This document shows, piece by piece, positions 6,256-13,935 of a DNA stretch of 30,694 bases. The notes under the pieces are model-generated. The model was not told where the DNA came from, did not search any database, and saw only the letters and a list, made by a program, of their open reading frames with translations. The stretch spans positions 1-30,694 of the IMG/VR virus record IMGVR_UViG_3300034106_005218, one strand, 5' to 3'. How positions within the stretch are numbered: position 1 is the stretch's first letter; every line of letters begins with the position of its first letter. A program made the translations under genes and the position numbers. The stretch is from a virus.

Positions 6256-6894
6256 ATGACCGCCACCGACACCACCGATTTCTTCGCTGCCACCGCCGCC
6301 GCCGACGCCGCCGCCGCCGACAAGGCCAAGGCCGCCGCGGTCAAGGCCGCCGCCGCCGTCAAGGCCGCCGCCGCCGCGGTCAAGGCCGCCACCGACGCGG
6401 CCAAGGCCGCCGCCTGGGCGGCGGCGGCGGCGGAACACAACGCATGGCTGGCGGAGACGCCCGCCGAGGAGGCCGCCTGGGCTGCGGTGCAGTCCGCCGC
6501 GTGGGCCGTCGCCTCCGTCCTCACGGACGCCGAGGGCGCCGCGGCCCGTGGGGTGCTGGCCCTGGACGCCCTCGACGCGGCGCTGGCCGCGGTTCCCGCC
6601 CCCGCCCCCGCCCCCGAGCTTTCGGCCGTCCTGGAGCGCCTGCGGGCGGACGGGCTGGTGACCTACGCCTACCACAACGCCGAGGAGGAGCGGGTGACGG
6701 TCGTTCTGCCCCTCACCTACCGCAAGGGTGACCCGAACGCGGGTCTGGACGATGCCAGCCGCCTGCGGGCGGACGCCGTGACGGCCGCGCTCTTTGCCGC
6801 CGGCTGGGAGTGGTGGGACGCGCAGATGAACATCGGCGGGGGGGAAGCCTGGATCTATGTCCCCGAGACGCCCCCCGAGACGCCCGCCACCTGA
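6256..6894 (+). CDS. Ala/Lys-rich N-terminus fused to a C-terminal domain
   Basis: A 212-residue protein. Residues of about 10-60 are AAAVKAAAAVKAA-type repeats much like the lysine/alanine tails of histone H1-like bacterial proteins, followed by Trp-containing alanine helices. From about residue 115 a different, ordered domain appears (LERLRADGLVTYAYHNAEEERVTV, then GWEWWDAQMN). The second part resembles no family I know. An H1-like DNA-binding tail joined to a small domain is a fair reading, but it is only compositional. Site: GGAG nine bases upstream. Followed by a terminator-like hairpin. Confidence 0.7.
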   Translation: MTATDTTDFFAATAAADAAAADKAKAAAVKAAAAVKAAAAAVKAATDAAKAAAWAAAAAEHNAWLAETPAEEAAWAAVQSAAWAVASVLTDAEGAAARGVLALDALDAALAAVPAPAPAPELSAVLERLRADGLVTYAYHNAEEERVTVVLPLTYRKGDPNAGLDDASRLRADAVTAALFAAGWEWWDAQMNIGGGEAWIYVPETPPETPAT

Positions 6895-6904
6895 TCGCCG
6901 CCCC

Positions 6905-6950
6905 TTGACGGCGGAAGGGCCCCGGTTACGCTCCCGCGTCCGGGGCCTTG
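6905..6950 (+). promoter_or_regulatory. Class B promoter overlapped by a terminator-like hairpin
   Basis: CCCTTGACG carries a TTGACG -35 (6905-6910), 16-nt spacer, TACGCT -10 (6927-6932). Across the -10 lies an 8-bp inverted repeat, GGCCCCGG (6918-6925) with CCGGGGCC (6940-6947), bordered by AAG and CTT. The hairpin could end the upstream operon, while the hexamers could start the 6973 operon. The -35 context matches those at 11197 and 13964. Confidence 0.5.
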
Positions 6951-6972
6951 TCGTGTCTCGGAAGGAGGCCGC

Positions 6973-7251
6973 GTGGGAGTCTGGCTGGTCGAGGACGAGG
7001 GAGCGGGCGCGGGCCCGCGGAAGGTGGAGATCGCCACCGGGGCCGGGGGCCCCGAGCTTGACGTGGCGACGGCCTGCGCGGTCGCGCACCGCCGGCTGCA
7101 CGGGGCGACGGGGAGCCCGGCGAGCGGGGCCTTCCACGTCCGGCTTCCGTCCGGGGAGCGGATCCGCGTGGTCTGGGCGTGGTCGGGGCACTACCTGGAG
7201 TGTCTGGACGCCGAGGAGATCGACTGGCCGATCGAGGAGGGTACGCCATGA
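6973..7251 (+). CDS. Hypothetical protein, 92 residues
   Basis: Starts at GTG 6973 behind a strong AAGGAGG. The small, probably beta-rich fold has an internal RLPSGERIRVVWAWSGHYLEC stretch (read in two parts: RLPSGERIRV and VWAWSGHYLEC) and an acidic end. No family is recognised. First gene of a three-gene coupled run (ATGA at 7248, GTGA at 7637). Confidence 0.7.
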   Translation: MGVWLVEDEGAGAGPRKVEIATGAGGPELDVATACAVAHRRLHGATGSPASGAFHVRLPSGERIRVVWAWSGHYLECLDAEEIDWPIEEGTP

Positions 7252-7640
7252 CCCGGGCCGATGCGAACATGGATCGGGTGCAGCTTGCCGCGCTGGCCGC
7301 GCTCCAGCCCGAGCCCGCGCCGACGCCGGGCACCGGCGACCTCTGGCTCGACGTGATCGCGCGCACGGCGGATCCGACGCTGCGGGCCCTCTACGAGACG
7401 CGCCGCCGGCAAGGGTTGGAGCGGTACGGCGTGCCCTTGCAGCGGGACAACGGCCGCGATCATCTGGTCGATGCGTTGCAGGAGGCGGTCGATCTGGTCG
7501 TCTACTTGGAAGCTGCGGATCAGCCGGGGCTCCAGCGGAGGGCCGCGGATCTGGTCTCCGCGTTGTGGTCCGTGCTGTCTGCCCGGGGCCTGCTGGGCGC
7601 CGCGCCTGCCCGGGGCCCGCTGGGCGAGGGTGCGCCGTGA
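7248..7640 (+). CDS. MazG-like NTP pyrophosphohydrolase candidate
   Basis: A 130-residue protein, translationally coupled upstream. Residues 51-88 (TRRRQGLERYGVPLQ, NGRDHLVDALQEAVDLVVYL) match the pattern I associate with phage all-alpha NTP pyrophosphohydrolases: an RYGxPL helix, then a helix with ExxD (E79, D82) that binds magnesium. Such enzymes hydrolyse (d)NTPs to monophosphate and pyrophosphate and in phages adjust nucleotide pools or the alarmone response. Only one of the two acidic pairs of classical MazG is obvious, so the call is moderate. Confidence 0.55.
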   Translation: MTRADANMDRVQLAALAALQPEPAPTPGTGDLWLDVIARTADPTLRALYETRRRQGLERYGVPLQRDNGRDHLVDALQEAVDLVVYLEAADQPGLQRRAADLVSALWSVLSARGLLGAAPARGPLGEGAP

Positions 7641-8011
7641 CCGCGGCGCCCTTCGGCTACGCCACGCAGATCCGCGCGACGGCCGGCGGAGAGACCGCCT
7701 GGGCGGTCCTGGACGATCGGGGGACGATCCTGGGGGCCGGAACCGCCCCCACCGAGCAGGACGCGCGGAAGGCCGCCACGCGGGCCGTCCGCCGCGCCCG
7801 GGGGCTCCCGGTCTGGGAGGCGCACCGCGGGGCCTGGACGGCCTCAGACCGCGCCGGCCGGACGCTACGGGCCGAGCGCGAGGGCGAGGGCTGGACGTGG
7901 GCGGCCTACCTCGACGGCGAGCTTCGGGCCGCGGGCAAGGCGACCGCGTGGGCGGAGGCGCGGGAGGCCGCGAGCGCCGCCTGGGAGGCGCTGGGCTGGA
8001 TCTCCCGGTAG
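7637..8011 (+). CDS. Hypothetical protein, 124 residues
   Basis: A GTG start overlaps the previous stop. The sequence seems to contain two related halves: a strand-rich segment followed by a helix (AWAVLDDRGTILGAG then DARKAATRAVRRA; WTWAAYLDGELRAAG then AEAREAASAAWEALG). This suggests an internal duplication of a small alpha/beta unit. No family is known to me. Last gene of the operon, ending against convergent genes. Confidence 0.7.
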   Translation: MTAAPFGYATQIRATAGGETAWAVLDDRGTILGAGTAPTEQDARKAATRAVRRARGLPVWEAHRGAWTASDRAGRTLRAEREGEGWTWAAYLDGELRAAGKATAWAEAREAASAAWEALGWISR

Positions 8012-8061
8012 CGCCCCGAGGCGCCCGGAGCGCCCCGAGGCGCCCCGGGCCGGGCGGGGCC
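8011..8061. repeat. Direct repeats and hairpin in the convergent gap
   Basis: GCGCCCCGAGGCGCCC occurs twice (8011-8026, 8030-8045), and GCCCCG with CGGGGC forms a further hairpin at about 8042-8060. Two operons meet tail to tail here, so a bidirectional terminator is likely, though no T-tract is present. Confidence 0.45.
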
Positions 8062-8379
8062 CTACTCGACCAGTCCGGCCTTGCCGTCGTGCTGGACGAC
8101 GCCGATCAAGATCATCACGGCGAGCATCCGGGCCGCTTCGCAGATTTTCGCGTGCTGGTAGGCGAAGACGAGGCGCCCATCGAACGTGGCGCTGGCGCGA
8201 TACTCGCCGTTGTCCCGGTGCTGGTGGACGTGGAAGGCCCAGGGGAGCGCGTCAAGGTGATCGTGCCCGTGGGCGTCTCCGAGCGCGTCCCAGGCGGTCC
8301 CCAGAACGTACTCCGCCCATTCCTGACAGTCCTTGTCGTCGTGGTGGGTGTCGGGGCGAGCCCGGCGGAAGATCGGCAT
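8062..8379 (-). CDS. Hypothetical protein, 105 residues
   Basis: Last gene of the minus-strand operon, starting two bases after the upstream stop. It is rich in His and Asp in its first half (DTHHDDKDCQEWAEY, DAHGHDHLDALPW, FHVHQH), which could bind metal. The second half is beta-like (ASATFDGRLVFAYQH) with a hydrophobic helix (ARMLAVMILIGVVQ). No family is recognised. Confidence 0.7.
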   Translation of the reverse strand: MPIFRRARPDTHHDDKDCQEWAEYVLGTAWDALGDAHGHDHLDALPWAFHVHQHRDNGEYRASATFDGRLVFAYQHAKICEAARMLAVMILIGVVQHDGKAGLVE

Positions 8380-8381
8380 CG

Positions 8382-8876
8382 TTAGATCCCTGCGGCGCGG
8401 TCGGCGGCGCGCTGTTCTTCGATCGCGCGCACCTCGGCGGAATAGCCCAGGTGGACGGCGACGACCTCGCACTCGATCCCGGGGAGCATGGACGGGCCCA
8501 TCGAAGCCAACACGTCGCCGTCCGCCCATTCGGTACGCGCCAGCCCGTTCGGGTGGTAGCTCTCGGTCTGCTTGCCCGGGCCCCAGGCCGCTTGTAGGGT
8601 CTGCTCCAACGCCGCGCACGTCGGGTAGTCGCGAACGCGGATCACGGCGCCGTACAGCCGGCCGTGACCGTAGGCCCAGGCGGTGAGGAGCTTCAGGTCG
8701 CCCACCTTCTGATCGCAGCCGCCCCACCGCGTCAGGGGCTCCGGGTTGGGGATGCAGTTTGCGCCGGGCGCGGGGAAGGGCGATCGGGGGCCCCAGGTCT
8801 GGCCGAGGATGCCCTGGGCGAGCTTGCCGGCGTGCGCCGGGGCGAGGAGGGCGAGGAGGAGGGAAAGGATCGGCAT
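8382..8876 (-). CDS. Secreted protein with signal peptide
   Basis: A 164-residue protein beginning with a clean signal peptide: Leu-rich core (ILSLLLALLAPAHA) and an AHA/G signal-peptidase I site at about residues 16-17. The mature part has four Cys (in NCIPN, GGCDQ, TCAAL and IECEV contexts), an even number that would fit two disulfides in an oxidising compartment, and several Trp/Gly motifs (QTWGPRSPF, AAWGPGKQTE). Function unknown. An exported protein encoded beside a helicase is unusual for a replication region; superinfection exclusion or envelope modification are possible roles. The leader holds a hairpin and a 22-bp tandem repeat. Confidence 0.75.
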   Translation of the reverse strand: MPILSLLLALLAPAHAGKLAQGILGQTWGPRSPFPAPGANCIPNPEPLTRWGGCDQKVGDLKLLTAWAYGHGRLYGAVIRVRDYPTCAALEQTLQAAWGPGKQTESYHPNGLARTEWADGDVLASMGPSMLPGIECEVVAVHLGYSAEVRAIEEQRAADRAAGI

Positions 8877-8954
8877 GGTGGATGGTCTCGTTGTGGTGGG
8901 TGTCGCGGGCTGGGTTGGTGGGTGTCGCGGGCTGGGTTGTCCCCAGGTTGGGGA
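8877..8954 (-). promoter_or_regulatory. Leader with 22-bp tandem repeat and hairpin
   Basis: Reading on the minus strand: a 6-bp hairpin (8940-8945 with 8949-8954), then two perfect copies of a 22-bp unit (8917-8938 and 8895-8916) each containing CGCGACACCCACC, then CACCACAACGAGACC and the ATG at 8876. This is a variant of the hairpin plus CAC-tract leader, with CGACACC inside the repeat. Confidence 0.55.
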
Positions 8955-9004
8955 TCGCTTGTGGATGGTGCGACGGGCCGCCCGCGGAAGCCCGCCCCCG
9001 AGGG

Positions 9005-9361
9005 CTACTCGATCGCGTCGTCGGTGCCGCGGGAGGCGCAGACGGGCAACGTCTCCGGGGCCGGTTCGGGGGCCGGTTCGGGGGCCGGTGCAGGCAGACG
9101 CGGGCCCATCAGGACGCCCTCGACCTCCGGGTATACCGAGAACAGCCGGACCTCATGGCCCAGCACGTCGCGCCACTGACGCACCCGCTCCCGGGAGACG
9201 CCCATCCGGGCGCCGATCGCCGGGGCCGGTACGCCGTTCTGGAAGTCGGCCAAGAGGGCGACCAGCGCGCCCTTGCCGTACTTTCCCATGATGTTCCGGG
9301 CGACCCGGGCGGCGAGGGCCCGGGCGGCGAGGGCTTGGAGCGAAGACTTGTCAGATCCCAT
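9005..9361 (-). CDS. Helix-turn-helix DNA-binding protein
   Basis: A 118-residue protein whose start overlaps the end of the helicase gene by 11 bases. A helix-turn-helix lies at about residues 46-66 (APAIGARMGVSRERVRQWRD), strongly like sigma-70 region 4 and related regulators, where GVSRERVRQ is the recognition helix. A PAPEPAPEPAPE linker, encoded by 12-nt repeats, ends the protein. It has no sigma region 2, so it is more likely a transcription regulator or DNA-binding accessory than a full sigma factor. It is the obvious candidate to bind the operators seen at the window's promoters; untested. Confidence 0.7.
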   Translation of the reverse strand: MGSDKSSLQALAARALAARVARNIMGKYGKGALVALLADFQNGVPAPAIGARMGVSRERVRQWRDVLGHEVRLFSVYPEVEGVLMGPRLPAPAPEPAPEPAPETLPVCASRGTDDAIE

Positions 9362-11150
9362 CGTCGTTTTCCTGTGCTGCCAGATTGAGGGCGTCGAGGA
9401 TCGACGCAGCGAAGCGGGCGGGATCGTCGTCGGCGCCGCTGAGCGCCCGGGCGGCGCCTTCCAAGCCGTCGAGGCCCACCAGGGCCTCCACGGCGGGGAG
9501 CTTGTCGAGCAGGATGCTCGCCAGATGCTCGTCGGCGGTGCCTTCCGCGATCGGATAGTAGATGGTGACGGGGCGATCTTGCCCGAGCCGGGTAAAGCGG
9601 CCTTCCCATTGGTCGAGTTGACCGGGGGTGTAGGGGAGCAACGCGAAGATCGCGGCGTCGGTGCATTGGAGCCCGTCGATGCCCGTACCCCAGGCTTCGC
9701 CGGTCCCGACCAGAACGCACGGGCCCGGGTGGGCGACGTAGGCGGCGAGCATCGCGCGGCGCTCCTCCTGGTCGTCTCCGCCGTGGCCGCACCAGACCGC
9801 GCAGCCGTCGAGCTTGCGGAGCGCCTGGGCCAGATCCTCGCAATCCTGCCGGCGCGCGGTGAAGATGACGATCTTGTGGCCGGTCTCGGCGTGCTCGCTG
9901 ACACGCGCCACGATGGCCGACCGTTTCGCGCTGGCCGCCATCGCCAGCCGGGCCTCCAGCAACGCGGACGGGCCCGATCGCTCCGCGGAGGCAAGGGCGC
10001 GCTGCCAGCCGCCGGACGGCTTGACCTGCTGGGAGGGCGGGACATACCACGTCTGGCGGCGCTTCGCGGGCAGGCCGGCGCGGGCCTCCGCGCTGCTGAC
10101 GTGATGGAAGACGTACTCCAAGCGGCGCAGTAGCTCCTCCTCGTTGCTTTGCCCGGAGTCGTCCAGGCCGCCATACTGGCCGGGCTTGCCGTCGCAGTAG
10201 CGGAGGGCGAAGGCGCGATAGGGCCCCCACGATCCGGGCTCGATCAGGTCAAGCTGGCCCCACAAGTCGCGCACGCGGTCGGGGATCGGCGTGGCCGTCG
10301 TGGCGAGCCGGCGCGTGCAGGCTGCGGCGAGCCGGGCGGCGCTCTCCGCGACGTTGCGGAGGGGGACCAGCCCCACCTCCTCGTCTGGATACTCCCGGTC
10401 GGGCTTGACGGAGCCGCCTTGTGCGCGCACGCGGGCGACGGCTTCGGCGTAGCCGGGATCGTCGCGGGCGGGGAGGATCACCCGCTCCCACCGCTTGCTC
10501 GCCTTGCCTTTGTGGCTCTCGTCCCAGACGACGGAGACGGGCTGGAGCGCGAGCAGATCGTCCACTACATCGGGCAGGCTCTCCCAGCCGACGACGACGA
10601 TCGGATCTTGTCCCTTGTCGGCGCACCATGCGACGTATTCCGCGAGGGTCTGCCAGCGATCGCGCTTGCGGACCTCCGCCGCGGGCTTGACCGGGAAAGC
10701 GGCCCAGCGGGTGAACCGCTCGACCTCCCGGGCGTACTGCGTGCGCGTGGCGGCGCGGGTGACGATCACCGCGGGGCCCGGGACGGCGACGGCCCAGGCG
10801 ATCGCGGTCCAAGTCTTCCCCGATCCGGTCGGATGGTGGAGCAGGGCGCCGTAGCGGGCGAGGGCGAAGCCGAGGCCGTCGCGCTGGTAGGCCGTGGCCC
10901 ACCCGTCGAGATAGCCGGGGCGGATCACGTCTTCGACGGCTTCCCGAATGATCTCCCAGGCCGTCCGGGCGTCGGGCCCGGGCAGGCCGTAGCGCGGCAA
11001 GGGCTCGCCCAGCAGGGCGGAAAGCGCATCGAGGGCGTGCCAAGGCACGCTGATCCTGGACCCCCAGACCCGGACGCCGGGGATCACGTCGGCGCCGGGC
11101 ACGGCCGGGAAGTCGAGGGCGAGGGATGGCGGACGGCGACGGGGCGGCAT
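9351..11150 (-). CDS. SNF2-type superfamily 2 helicase/ATPase
   Basis: A 599-residue protein with the superfamily 2 motifs in order: HPTGSGKT (106-113, Walker A), VVWDESHKGK (DESH at 210-213, Walker B), ATTATP (motif III, about 283-288), KIVIF (motif IV, about 426-430), GTGEAWGTGIDGLQ (motif V) and QWEGRFTRLGQ (514-524, motif VI). The QxxGRxxRxGQ ending is typical of SNF2-like enzymes, which in phages act as DNA translocases or fork-remodelling helicases in replication. No nuclease domain is evident. The ATG at 11150 lies just seven bases after a predicted -10, so the mRNA may be leaderless. Confidence 0.9.
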   Translation of the reverse strand: MPPRRRPPSLALDFPAVPGADVIPGVRVWGSRISVPWHALDALSALLGEPLPRYGLPGPDARTAWEIIREAVEDVIRPGYLDGWATAYQRDGLGFALARYGALLHHPTGSGKTWTAIAWAVAVPGPAVIVTRAATRTQYAREVERFTRWAAFPVKPAAEVRKRDRWQTLAEYVAWCADKGQDPIVVVGWESLPDVVDDLLALQPVSVVWDESHKGKASKRWERVILPARDDPGYAEAVARVRAQGGSVKPDREYPDEEVGLVPLRNVAESAARLAAACTRRLATTATPIPDRVRDLWGQLDLIEPGSWGPYRAFALRYCDGKPGQYGGLDDSGQSNEEELLRRLEYVFHHVSSAEARAGLPAKRRQTWYVPPSQQVKPSGGWQRALASAERSGPSALLEARLAMAASAKRSAIVARVSEHAETGHKIVIFTARRQDCEDLAQALRKLDGCAVWCGHGGDDQEERRAMLAAYVAHPGPCVLVGTGEAWGTGIDGLQCTDAAIFALLPYTPGQLDQWEGRFTRLGQDRPVTIYYPIAEGTADEHLASILLDKLPAVEALVGLDGLEGAARALSGADDDPARFAASILDALNLAAQENDDGI

Positions 11151-11156
11151 GGCCCA

Positions 11157-11226
11157 CCCCTACCGCCGGGCTATGGGTGTGTCAAGGGCGCAGCCCTTGA
11201 CGCCGGGGGCTCGCCCGGTGTAGACC
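11157..11226. promoter_or_regulatory. Back-to-back divergent promoters sharing an operator-like inverted repeat
   Basis: Minus strand: TTGACA (complement of 11180-11185), 17-nt spacer, TAGGGG (complement of 11157-11162). Plus strand: TTGACG (11197-11202), 18-nt spacer, TAGACC (11221-11226). Both -35 boxes lie in a perfect 9-bp inverted repeat, GTCAAGGGC (11181-11189) and GCCCTTGAC (11193-11201), so one bound protein could control the helicase and the DUF3987 gene together. Confidence 0.6.
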
Positions 11227-11267
11227 TTGACCGCCGCCGCCACCACCACCACCACCACCGGGCACCG
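11227..11267 (+). promoter_or_regulatory. CAC-tract leader
   Basis: ACCGCCGCCGCCACC followed by an unbroken CAC/ACC run to about 11259, then GGGCACCG and the ATG at 11268. The Shine-Dalgarno match is poor here (GGG only), so the tract itself may matter for initiation. Confidence 0.45.
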
Positions 11268-12458
11268 ATGATCTCCGAAGCTGACGCTTGGTGGGCCGTA
11301 CCGCCCGCCGGCTGGGTGCATGACTACATGCGCCACGCCGTCAAACAGACGACGGCCCCCGCGGGCTACCATCTCGCCACGGCGCTGTCTTTGCTCGCCG
11401 TGACGACGCCGACCTCCTACGGGCACCGCTACGCGGGCGACCTGTACGGCAACCTCTACGCCTTGCTGGTCGGCCGATCCGGCGAGGATCAGAAGTCAAC
11501 GGCGCTGGGGATCGGTCTGGAAGTCTTGCAAGCGGTAGATCCGGCCTTGATCGGCCGGCAACCCGGATCGTGGGAAGGCTTGATCGACTCGCTGGCCGAC
11601 CAGCCGAGGCAGATCATCCGATACTCCGAGTTCGGCGCGTTCCTGGCGAAAGCGCAGAAAAAAGGCGGGTACTTTGAGCCGCTGAAGGCCCTACTCACGG
11701 ATCTCTGGGATTGCACGCCTCAGTCCCGAGTGAAGGCGAACGGAAACGGGGCGTCTGTGCCGCACCCGCGCCTTTCGATCTTCGCGGCGTGCTCGCTGCC
11801 TTATCTGGAGCAGCACACCGATCCGCACGACTGGAGCGGCGGTTTCATGGGCCGGTGGGCGGTGATCTACGCGCGCCGGGAGCGGACGGATCCCGATCCG
11901 GTGGGCGACCCATCGCAGATCCCGGTGCTGGCCGAGGCGCTGCGGATCCGCGCGCAGCAGACGCAGGTAGCGCCGTGCATGGGCTTGGACGACGAGGCCC
12001 GGGCCCTCTGGACAGAATGGTACTTTGACCTCGACGCGCGGAAGATCCCCGAAGTGATCGCCGGCGCGAAGACCCGCGCCCCGACGATCGCGCGCAAGGC
12101 GGCCATGCTGTACGCCTGGGACTTCGGGGAGCCCTTGCAGGGCGTCCCCTGGCGGCTGGGCGTTCATCATCTGTCGTGGGGGATCCGGTTTGCCGAGCTT
12201 CATCTGGCGAGCGTGATCGGCATCGCGGACAAGCTGGCCGAACACCCGGAAGCCCGCCTCCGCCGGGACGTGTTGGAGACGATCCCGCTGGGATCTGCCC
12301 GGTCCCTGGGCCAGATCCTCCAGATCACCAAGCTGAAAAAACGCACCCTGGCGGAAGTGTTGGAGGGGCTGGTCCTCGACGGCTCCCTCCGCGTGTACGC
12401 CGTGTCTGCCTCACCGGCCGACGCGCTCTATGAACGGCCCGCGCCCGCCGCGGAGTGA
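11268..12458 (+). CDS. DUF3987-like ATPase, candidate replicative helicase/primase
   Basis: A 396-residue protein. An N-terminal helical segment (residues 10-45, YMRHAVKQTTAPAGYHLATA) leads to a Walker A variant, VGRSGEDQKSTAL (68-80). A RYSEFGAFL segment (118-126) stands where DUF3987 proteins carry their Walker B-like site. The C-terminus (about 345-385) is a winged-helix-like LGQILQITKLKKRTLAEVLE. DUF3987 ATPases occur in prophages and plasmids next to primases and are thought to act at replication initiation, as part of a primase-helicase. No primase active site is present in this chain. The start follows the CAC tract; in-frame codons further upstream are antisense to the helicase and outside the predicted transcript. 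Confidence 0.7.
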   Translation: MISEADAWWAVPPAGWVHDYMRHAVKQTTAPAGYHLATALSLLAVTTPTSYGHRYAGDLYGNLYALLVGRSGEDQKSTALGIGLEVLQAVDPALIGRQPGSWEGLIDSLADQPRQIIRYSEFGAFLAKAQKKGGYFEPLKALLTDLWDCTPQSRVKANGNGASVPHPRLSIFAACSLPYLEQHTDPHDWSGGFMGRWAVIYARRERTDPDPVGDPSQIPVLAEALRIRAQQTQVAPCMGLDDEARALWTEWYFDLDARKIPEVIAGAKTRAPTIARKAAMLYAWDFGEPLQGVPWRLGVHHLSWGIRFAELHLASVIGIADKLAEHPEARLRRDVLETIPLGSARSLGQILQITKLKKRTLAEVLEGLVLDGSLRVYAVSASPADALYERPAPAAE

Positions 12459-12497
12459 CCGCCGCGCTCCCTGCCCCTGCCCGACGAAGGAACCGCC

Positions 12498-13049
12498 ATG
12501 CTCCCGCCTCTGCTGCGTCTCCCGGACTACCTGATCGCCTCCTCCGCGCCGCCCGACGAGGCCGCGCGCATCCACCGCGCGCTGCGGCGCCGGCAAGCGG
12601 ACGGGCTGCGCGCCGACTTCGACCGGCTCGGCCTGTTGTCGGCCGGCGTGCGCCTGGACGATCCCGCCTTCGATCTCGACGCGCCCGAGGGGGAGGCCGT
12701 CATCGTGTCGGCGCTCTACGCGGCGCTGGGCGCGACCTGGGGGGCGATCGCCCTCAACCCTGAAGAATGGTCGGCCCTGGCGGACCTGTTGGGGTACTCC
12801 GACAACCGGGAGGCGCCCGCGCTCCGGCCGCCGCACGGCGAGCGCCGCGTGGTCGAGGTCGTCTGGTGCCAGGGCTGGACGGTTCGGCTGGTCGAGATCC
12901 GCCCGGGCGCGACGACGCGCTACCGGCTGGCCGGGCCGTGTGCCGATCGGGTCTCGGCGCTGGTCGGCGCCGTCCGCTGGGTGGCCGTGCGCGCCGCGTC
13001 CGGCGTGGACGGCCCCGCGGACGGCCCCGTGGTCGAGGTGGGCCAGTGA
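12498..13049 (+). CDS. Hypothetical protein, 183 residues
   Basis: ATG preceded by GAAGGAACC. The N-terminal half is helical (EAARIHRALRRRQADGLRADFDRLG); the C-terminal half looks like a small beta domain (ERRVVEVVWCQGWTVRLVEIR). No known motif. It is coupled by GTGA to the Cas4-like nuclease, so it may assist that enzyme. Confidence 0.7.
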   Translation: MLPPLLRLPDYLIASSAPPDEAARIHRALRRRQADGLRADFDRLGLLSAGVRLDDPAFDLDAPEGEAVIVSALYAALGATWGAIALNPEEWSALADLLGYSDNREAPALRPPHGERRVVEVVWCQGWTVRLVEIRPGATTRYRLAGPCADRVSALVGAVRWVAVRAASGVDGPADGPVVEVGQ

Positions 13050-13933
13050 CCGCCGCCGACGATCCGCGCCTGCTGTTCACCGGCCCCAGCCCGTTCGGCT
13101 GGCACCGCTACGAAGCATTCATGCGCTGCCCGGCGTCCTACGCCTTCGATCAGGAGGCCCGCGCCCGGGGCGACGTGAACGACGCGCCCGCGCTGGTGCA
13201 GGGGACGCTGGTACACCTGGGGCTGGCGCACCACTACGCGCGGCGTCGGGCGGAGCAGAACCCGGACGATCCCAGCCTGGACGCGGCGCGGGATCTGTAT
13301 CGGCCCGGGGAAGCGGTCAAGGCGCTGGCCGAGCGGGAGATCGCCACGCGGACCAGTCCCGCCGCCCGCGAGGTCTGGCAGACGGCCGCCGCGACGGCGC
13401 AGCGGGTCGTGTCGGCCTACGCCGTCCACTACGCGGCCGAGCGCCTGCGGGTGGAGGCCGTGGAGGAGGTCTTCGCGCTCGACCTGGGCGACGGGGCAGC
13501 GTTGACGATGCGGATCGATCTGGTGGCGAGCGACCGGCAAGGCAGGATCTACCTGATCGACCACAAGACCACCGGCCGGCTCACGTCAAACCATCCGGTG
13601 CAGTACGGCGCCTCCGGCCAGTTTCTCGCCTACTCGACGCTGGGCCGGTTGCTCTGGCCCGATCGGTTCGGGGGCTTGATCCTGAACATGATCGAGATCC
13701 AAGGGGAGCGCACGACGTTTGACCGGCCCGCCATCCAGATCGGCCCGGGCAGGCTCGCCGCGTTCATCCCCTCCGTGCGCGACGTGGCCCGGCGAATGGC
13801 CGCGCTCCGCGACGTGCCCGCGGCCGACTGGCCCCGGAACACGACGGAAAACACCTGTTGGACGCGCTACGGCGCGTGCCCGCACCTGGGCGTCTGCGGG
13901 GCGACGATGCCGACGCAGGCCGATCGCGCCTGA
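13046..13933 (+). CDS. Cas4/RecB-like PD-(D/E)XK nuclease with iron-sulfur cluster
   Basis: A 295-residue protein beginning at a GTG over the previous stop. The family signature is complete: HRYEAFMRCPASY (C28), GTLVH (53-57), RIDLV (D158), IDHKTT (D172, K174), GQFLAYS (Q192), and a C-terminal Cys group C271, C278, C284. With C28 these four Cys match the 4Fe-4S cluster of Cas4, AddB and related phage nucleases. Such enzymes are DNA exonucleases that produce single-stranded tails. There are no CRISPR arrays or cas1/cas2 genes here; with the Sak4-like ATPase next door, a role in recombination and DNA end processing is the natural reading. Confidence 0.88.
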   Translation: MTAADDPRLLFTGPSPFGWHRYEAFMRCPASYAFDQEARARGDVNDAPALVQGTLVHLGLAHHYARRRAEQNPDDPSLDAARDLYRPGEAVKALAEREIATRTSPAAREVWQTAAATAQRVVSAYAVHYAAERLRVEAVEEVFALDLGDGAALTMRIDLVASDRQGRIYLIDHKTTGRLTSNHPVQYGASGQFLAYSTLGRLLWPDRFGGLILNMIEIQGERTTFDRPAIQIGPGRLAAFIPSVRDVARRMAALRDVPAADWPRNTTENTCWTRYGACPHLGVCGATMPTQADRA

Positions 13934-13935
13934 CC

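Noticed and set aside
9005-9361. Full sigma factor
   Set aside because: Only a region-4-like helix-turn-helix is present in 118 residues; region 2, needed for -10 recognition and core binding, is absent.
10149-11267. N-terminal extension of the DUF3987 gene by some 370 codons
   Set aside because: The extension lies opposite the motif-confirmed helicase and upstream of the predicted promoter and CAC-tract leader. Only the part from 11268 carries family motifs.
13046-13933. CRISPR-Cas system suggested by the Cas4-like nuclease
   Set aside because: No repeat-spacer array and no cas1, cas2 or effector gene is visible. Cas4-like nucleases are common in phages as recombination exonucleases.
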